Shown here: positions 29,013 to 31,820 of the stretch, in pieces | Layout: each line of letters opens with the position of its first letter | Position numbering within the stretch: the first letter of the stretch is position 1 | IMG/VR virus record: IMGVR_UViG_3300050015_000074 | Coordinates: 1-31,820 of that record | Direction: 5' to 3' (one strand) | Origin: a virus | Length of the DNA stretch: 31,820 bases | Notes under the pieces: model-generated | Told to the model about the DNA's origin: nothing | What the model saw: the letters and a program-made list of their open reading frames with translations, nothing else | Database searches by the model: none | Position numbers and translations under genes: made by a program

Positions 29013-29378
29013 AATCCTGATGAGGTAAGTAAGAAAGGGGTAAAGCCAGGGAATTAGATTCCGACTTGTTTCATCAGTAGGCCGTTCTATCCGGGCTGAA
29101 TAATATAGATGTTTTTATGCGGGTTTAATGGTTTACCCGTTTAACGATCATTGCAAGGGTACTATATCCGTTGCAGGAAAGAAAACCAGATGAGTATAAG
29201 GCACGGAATGCTGTCCGGCACATCAGAGGTTTTAATGGATGATTACTTGGCAACCAGCGGGGGAACACCCAATTCGCCAGACCTTATCCGCCAGAATATA
29301 ACAAAAGTGGATTGACTCTGGCGCGTCAATCCACTTCTACAAAGAATTCTTTAAATTGGGTAATACGCCAGTATCACA
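29013..29378 (-). ncRNA. long structured non-coding leader on the minus strand
   Basis: No credible ORF exists here in six frames. Hairpins include GGAAT-TAG-ATTCC, CGGGT/ACCCG, a TGCAA/TTGCA stem with an inner GG/TCC, and CTGATGA pairing with TCATCAG across about 40 nt. Four CGCCAG-type words occur (near 29274, 29289, 29365, and inverted at 29317). Expected transcription is from the minus promoter at 29385-29414 toward the zinc-ribbon gene. It may be a regulatory leader, an operator region, or a stand-alone RNA. I match it to no known family. Confidence 0.4.
29305..29336. repeat. 12-bp inverted repeat with CGCCAG-loop complement
   Basis: AAGTGGATTGAC (29305-29316) and GTCAATCCACTT (29325-29336) form a perfect 12-bp stem with an 8-nt loop TCTGGCGC. 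The loop is complementary to CGCCAGA at 29289-29295. Read on the minus strand, the stem ends in CACTTTTG, so it can also act as an attenuator about 45-75 nt after the minus-strand start. Confidence 0.6.
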
Positions 29379-29384
29379 ATTTAC

Positions 29385-29414
29385 ATTATACACCCAATCC
29401 CTATTTTTTGTCAA
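29385..29414 (-). promoter_or_regulatory. sigma-70 promoter, minus strand
   Basis: On the minus strand TTGACA (29414-29409), an 18-nt spacer and TATAAT (29390-29385), both boxes perfect. It would start RNA near 29378 toward the zinc-ribbon gene. It lies 45 nt from the plus-strand promoter at 29461, so the two diverge from one intergenic region. Confidence 0.7.
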
Positions 29415-29460
29415 ATGTTCACCACGCCACAAACAAACTTAAAACATTGTCAAGGGTCTG

Positions 29461-29487
29461 TTGCTTTCCATTATTTTTTGCTATAAT
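29461..29487 (+). promoter_or_regulatory. sigma-70 promoter of the tail-fibre operon
   Basis: TATAAT at 29482-29487 with TTGCTT (29461-29466, 15-nt spacer) or TGTTGC (29459-29464, 17-nt spacer) as -35. The -35 is weaker than in copy A, but the surrounding sequence aligns with the promoter at 12538. Confidence 0.6.
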
Positions 29488-29493
29488 ACAACC

Positions 29494-29569
29494 ATAAATT
29501 AATATTTGACGCTCTATCTGTTATCAGACGAGCCAGCGATTCCCTTAAATGGGACGTTGGCTTTTTTTC
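29494..29569 (+). ncRNA. attenuator-like leader RNA, copy B
   Basis: The RNA carries the same TTAATATTTGACGCT (29499-29513). A hairpin TCUG-UUAU-CAGA (29517-29528) has the same UUAU loop as copy A but a different four-base-pair stem. Outer GCUC (29511-29514) pairs with GAGC (29530-29533). Where copy A has GCUU/AAGC, copy B has GCUC/GAGC, a compensating change. The GAGC overlaps the terminator 5' arm starting at 29531. Confidence 0.6.
29531..29568 (+). terminator. strong rho-independent terminator at the fibre-gene start
   Basis: AGCCAGCG (29531-29538) pairs with CGTTGGCT (29555-29562) over eight base pairs, with an inner TCCC/GGGA stem (29541-29544 with 29551-29554), then seven T (29562-29568). 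The fibre ATG follows at 29576, so translation needs read-through. Confidence 0.75.
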
Positions 29570-29575
29570 TTTTAT

Positions 29576-30256
29576 ATGGACGACCAACTTAAAAAATTGC
29601 AAGTATTGTTAAGTTCAATGGATCAAGACTTTTTGTCAAAGTCTGATTTTATCAAAGAGTTTGAGCGCGTGCTTTCTTTTGTTAAAGCTTTGAAAGAAGG
29701 TAATACCACGGCTTTCGCTAAGATCAATGGTCAAATCGGGGGTATCGTGTCGAGATTAAAGGAAAACAATGAAGTTGAAATTACGCAAGCCAAAAACGAA
29801 GTGCTTGCGCTGGTTTCCGATTATATCAAGCAGATTGACAAAACGACCGCGCAAAAAATGAAAGCGGTTGATTCGAGGTTGGCAGAATTGAAGAGTGGGA
29901 TGGACGGCAAGGATGCTGACGAACAAGCTATTACTAAAACCGTCGCAGAGGCCATACAAGCCCCACTGTTGGACAAAATCGAGAAAGACCTACCTACGCT
30001 CGGTACAGCAATCAGAGATGGCTTAGAGGTTTTAAATGGCAAGGAACGATTGGATAAAAGCGCGATCAAGGGATTAGACGATTATGACGAAGTTGCAAGG
30101 TTGGCCAAACAACCGAAAGCGGGAGGATTTGGCGGGGGATTGAGTAGGGGTGTAGCCGATGGCCTTTACATAACCGGCGTAGGAACCCATAAAATGACCG
30201 TCGGCGCGGTTGAACCAACCAACCCCGCCGAAGGTGATATTTGGATTCAAATTTAA
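29576..30256 (+). CDS. tail-fibre/needle-like coiled-coil protein
   Basis: A 226-residue protein (ATG 29576; the frame is open to 29549, but that part is terminator). Residues 1-125 form a helical coiled coil (DDQLKKLQVLLSSMDQ start). A Gly-rich hinge (KAGGFGGGLSRGVADG) and a short C-terminal beta motif (GAVEPTNPAEGDIWIQI) follow, as at the ends of many tail-fibre proteins. It sits 7 nt after the terminator and is the first gene of the last operon. Likely trimeric; partner of the downstream fibre genes. Confidence 0.6.
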   Translation: MDDQLKKLQVLLSSMDQDFLSKSDFIKEFERVLSFVKALKEGNTTAFAKINGQIGGIVSRLKENNEVEITQAKNEVLALVSDYIKQIDKTTAQKMKAVDSRLAELKSGMDGKDADEQAITKTVAEAIQAPLLDKIEKDLPTLGTAIRDGLEVLNGKERLDKSAIKGLDDYDEVARLAKQPKAGGFGGGLSRGVADGLYITGVGTHKMTVGAVEPTNPAEGDIWIQI

Positions 30257-30275
30257 AAAATAAATAAACAAAAAT

Positions 30276-30758
30276 ATGTATTTAGACAAAGTTATTTTGA
30301 AACCGGACGGGCATATCGCTTTAATAGGCTACCCGACGCAAAAAGAAATTGATACGTTGCCCCGCAAAAAAGACGGATCTCCCGATATTACCAAGCTTCC
30401 AAACGAAACTTGCCGGACGTTAATTCTTCAATGCCTTAATTTTTCCAAAACATTCGGTTTTGATGAAAGTATGGCGGTAATGGCAATCGGGAAGAAAGTA
30501 AGGGAAGAAGGAAATATCAGATTTAACGATTACGAATTGGATTTATTGAAAAAGATTGTGCGCGATCAGATTTATGAAGAAAAAAACACCTTCGAGGGAA
30601 AGGTCGAGAAGAAAGGAATTTACCGAGGATGGGCAATCGCCCAGGTATTGCAAGAACTCGGTGAGCAGACAAATGTTTCTCTCTATACGCAGGGAATTAA
30701 AAAACAAGAAGCTGTAATTTTCCCCGTAACCGTGAGAACCGATGAAGATAAAAAATAA
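30276..30758 (+). CDS. tail-operon protein, unknown function
   Basis: A 160-residue protein (MYLDKVILKPDGHIALIGYP start), 19 nt after the fibre-like gene in an AT-ATG context. It has a beta-rich N-terminus and a helical middle (CLNFSKTFGFDESMAVMAIG, then RGWAIAQVLQELG). In many phages a small fibre-assembly or chaperone gene sits here. No family is recognised from sequence, so that role is only positional. Confidence 0.45.
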   Translation: MYLDKVILKPDGHIALIGYPTQKEIDTLPRKKDGSPDITKLPNETCRTLILQCLNFSKTFGFDESMAVMAIGKKVREEGNIRFNDYELDLLKKIVRDQIYEEKNTFEGKVEKKGIYRGWAIAQVLQELGEQTNVSLYTQGIKKQEAVIFPVTVRTDEDKK

Positions 30759-30773
30759 ATAAAATAAAAAACT

Positions 30774-31202
30774 ATGGCAGATGTTATATTTACTGGTTTT
30801 AAAAACCAATTATTGCAAGCCGGTATCAATTTAAACACAACCGATACCATTAAGTTAGCTCTTTGCACATCGTCTTACACGCCTAATCAAGATACCCATT
30901 TGACTTTTAACCAAGTTACCAATGAAGTGTCTAACGCCAACTATACCGCGGGCGGGGCGACGTTAAGCACTCATTCAGTGGCGCCCGACAACACAAACCA
31001 CCGTTCTATTTTTAATTGTTCGGTCAATGTTACCTGGCCCAACGTAACCCTAACCGCCAGATATGGCGTGCTTTACAAGTCTAGTGGCAACAACAACACC
31101 AGTCCGCTAATTTGTGCGTTTGATTTTGGGGCCGATAAAACGGCTTCAGGCGGTACGTTTGAAGTTGACTGGAATGCGGTAGGAATTTGCGCTTTAACAT
31201 AA
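30774..31202 (+). CDS. small phage structural protein (beta-sandwich type)
   Basis: A 142-residue protein in a CT-ATGG context. The pattern IKLALCTSSYTPNQDTH, then NYTAGGATLSTHSV, TARYGVLYKSS and C-terminal FEVDWNAVGI is one I recall from many tailed phages, usually near tail-fibre genes. It is beta-rich with few charged residues and fits a virion structural or head-fibre protein. The function in those phages is not known to me. Confidence 0.55.
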   Translation: MADVIFTGFKNQLLQAGINLNTTDTIKLALCTSSYTPNQDTHLTFNQVTNEVSNANYTAGGATLSTHSVAPDNTNHRSIFNCSVNVTWPNVTLTARYGVLYKSSGNNNTSPLICAFDFGADKTASGGTFEVDWNAVGICALT

Positions 31203-31209
31203 ATTTAAA

Positions 31210-31820
31210 ATGGATAAAAAAATCGCTACGCCAAAAAAGCCTTCAGTTAATATTGTTGTGCCGTCTTCGCGATATTCGATGCACCCGGAATGTGCGATGT
31301 CATTATTTGAGAACTTTATGGATCTGATCGCGCACGGTTATGGCGTGGTGTTTAAGTTTATGGCTTCATCGTCGTTTATTTCCGCAACGCGCAATATGTG
31401 CGCCGTGGATTTAAAACAAGACTATTTGATGTTTGTTGACGATGATGAGAAATTTCCGCCTTACGCTATCCGGCAGCTGCTTGAAGCCAACAAGGATATT
31501 ATCGGCGGCCTTTATTACAAGAAAGGCGACGATTTTAACCCGATGGCGGTAGTTATCAGCCAGGAGAAAATGAATATCGATTACGTCAAAGATATTCCGA
31601 CCAAACCCTTTTTGTGTGATGGGGTAAACACCGGATTTTTACTTATTAAGAAAAAGGTGTTTGAAGCTTTTACGCCGGATAAAGTCAAGGAGATGGGAAT
31701 GCCGTTTAACTTTTGGACACGTCCGTCCGACGGCCGGGAAATATCCGAAGATTGGGCATTCTGTATGCGCGCGTCAAAACTGGGGTTCAAAATATGGTGC
31801 GACCCGACGTTTCCTATCGG
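31210..31820 (+). CDS. glycosyltransferase-like protein, truncated by the window end
   Basis: The frame starts at ATG 31210 and runs to the last base (203 codons seen). After a Lys-rich start it has VNIVVPSSRYSMHPEC and a helical MSLFENFMDLIAHGYG. LMFVDDDEKF (the DxD-type metal/nucleotide-sugar site, near residues 76-85) precedes IIGGLYYKKG. ISEDWAFCMRASKLGFKIWC matches the acidic ED motif of GT2-like transferases. Such phage enzymes may glycosylate virion proteins or modify host surface sugars. The substrate is unknown and the C-terminus is outside the window. Confidence 0.65.
   Translation, partial: MDKKIATPKKPSVNIVVPSSRYSMHPECAMSLFENFMDLIAHGYGVVFKFMASSSFISATRNMCAVDLKQDYLMFVDDDEKFPPYAIRQLLEANKDIIGGLYYKKGDDFNPMAVVISQEKMNIDYVKDIPTKPFLCDGVNTGFLLIKKKVFEAFTPDKVKEMGMPFNFWTRPSDGREISEDWAFCMRASKLGFKIWCDPTFPI

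Noticed and set aside
29013-29100. Hammerhead ribozyme (CTGATGA with GGAA nearby)
   Set aside because: The CGAAA box and the three helices with a cleavage site do not line up on either strand.
29120-29200. Group I intron core (GGATATAGTACC-like word on the minus strand)
   Set aside because: The matching P7 partner and P3/P4 elements are missing, and no split gene flanks it.
29312-29497. 61-codon + strand ORF between the minus-strand promoter and the fibre promoter
   Set aside because: It crosses the palindrome at 29305-29336 and both promoters, has an odd composition and no sensible start context. Regulatory use is more likely.
1-31820. tRNA genes
   Set aside because: No cloverleaf with a TTCRA-type T-loop and acceptor stem was found by eye on either strand. 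A tRNAscan run is needed to be certain.
1-31820. Alternative genetic code (TAG or TGA recoded)
   Set aside because: TGA and TAA end most genes with tight stop-start overlaps. TAG ends the scaffold and methyltransferase genes with further stops soon after. Only the 600-602 TAG is suspicious.

Overview
This window reads as one stretch of a tailed bacteriophage (or prophage) genome. Almost all genes are on the + strand, tightly packed, often with ATGA stop-start overlaps. It contains terminase, portal, scaffold, coat, head-closure, ejection-like and tail-fibre genes, a replisome-organizer/helicase-loader pair, and many very small proteins. No contractile sheath, long tape-measure protein or tail-tube gene is seen, and two large internal-virion-like proteins follow a propeller-like protein, so I infer a short-tailed (podovirus-like) virion. 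No integrase, lysogeny repressor, tRNA or CRISPR was recognised. The host cannot be fixed from the sequence. Clear sigma-70 promoters (TTGACA/TATAAT) argue against Bacteroidota. Nearly every gene with a free 5' end lacks a Shine-Dalgarno sequence and starts in an A/T-rich (A or C)T-ATG context, which fits an unusual host such as a Patescibacteria/CPR lineage, but that is inference only.

Layout. (1) 1-2587: small zinc-binding or unknown ORFs, then a lysis-like cluster (holin-like protein, secreted lysozyme-like protein, second small membrane protein), a DUF1599-like NTP-pyrophosphohydrolase and an HExxH protein, closed by a terminator. (2) 2589-5809: two sigma-70 promoters, a KGG-motif protein, zinc-ribbon proteins, a second secreted transglycosylase-like protein and a probable ssDNA-binding protein. 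(3) 5840-7777: replication module, with a structured upstream region, a replisome organizer carrying iteron-like repeats in its gene, and a DnaC-type ATPase. (4) 7797-12534: accessory genes (pentapeptide-repeat protein, NinG-like recombination protein, cytosine methyltransferase-like protein, DUF6948-like protein with a Gly-Tyr repeat partner, M23 peptidase, a broken zinc/HNH-like gene). (5) 12538-12704: a control region. (6) 12747-28733: packaging, head and neck/tail operon. (7) 28738-29414: a small minus-strand island with its own promoter and a long non-coding leader. (8) 29461-31820: a second copy of the control element driving a tail-fibre-like protein, two unrecognised or structural genes and a truncated glycosyltransferase-like gene.

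The most unusual signal is a control element present twice, in front of the morphogenesis operon (12538-12645) and the tail-fibre operon (29461-29568). Each copy is a sigma-70 promoter, a 15-nt identical 5' RNA segment, a small hairpin with the same UUAU loop but a different, compensating stem, and a terminator. An outer helix that also covaries (GCUU/AAGC against GCUC/GAGC) overlaps the terminator's 5' arm. It therefore looks like a switchable attenuator or antitermination RNA that gates late genes. Three further places (12652-12704, 21324-21401, 29289-29336) carry interleaved inverted repeats with pseudoknot-like topology but unrelated sequences, each near a junction between gene blocks.
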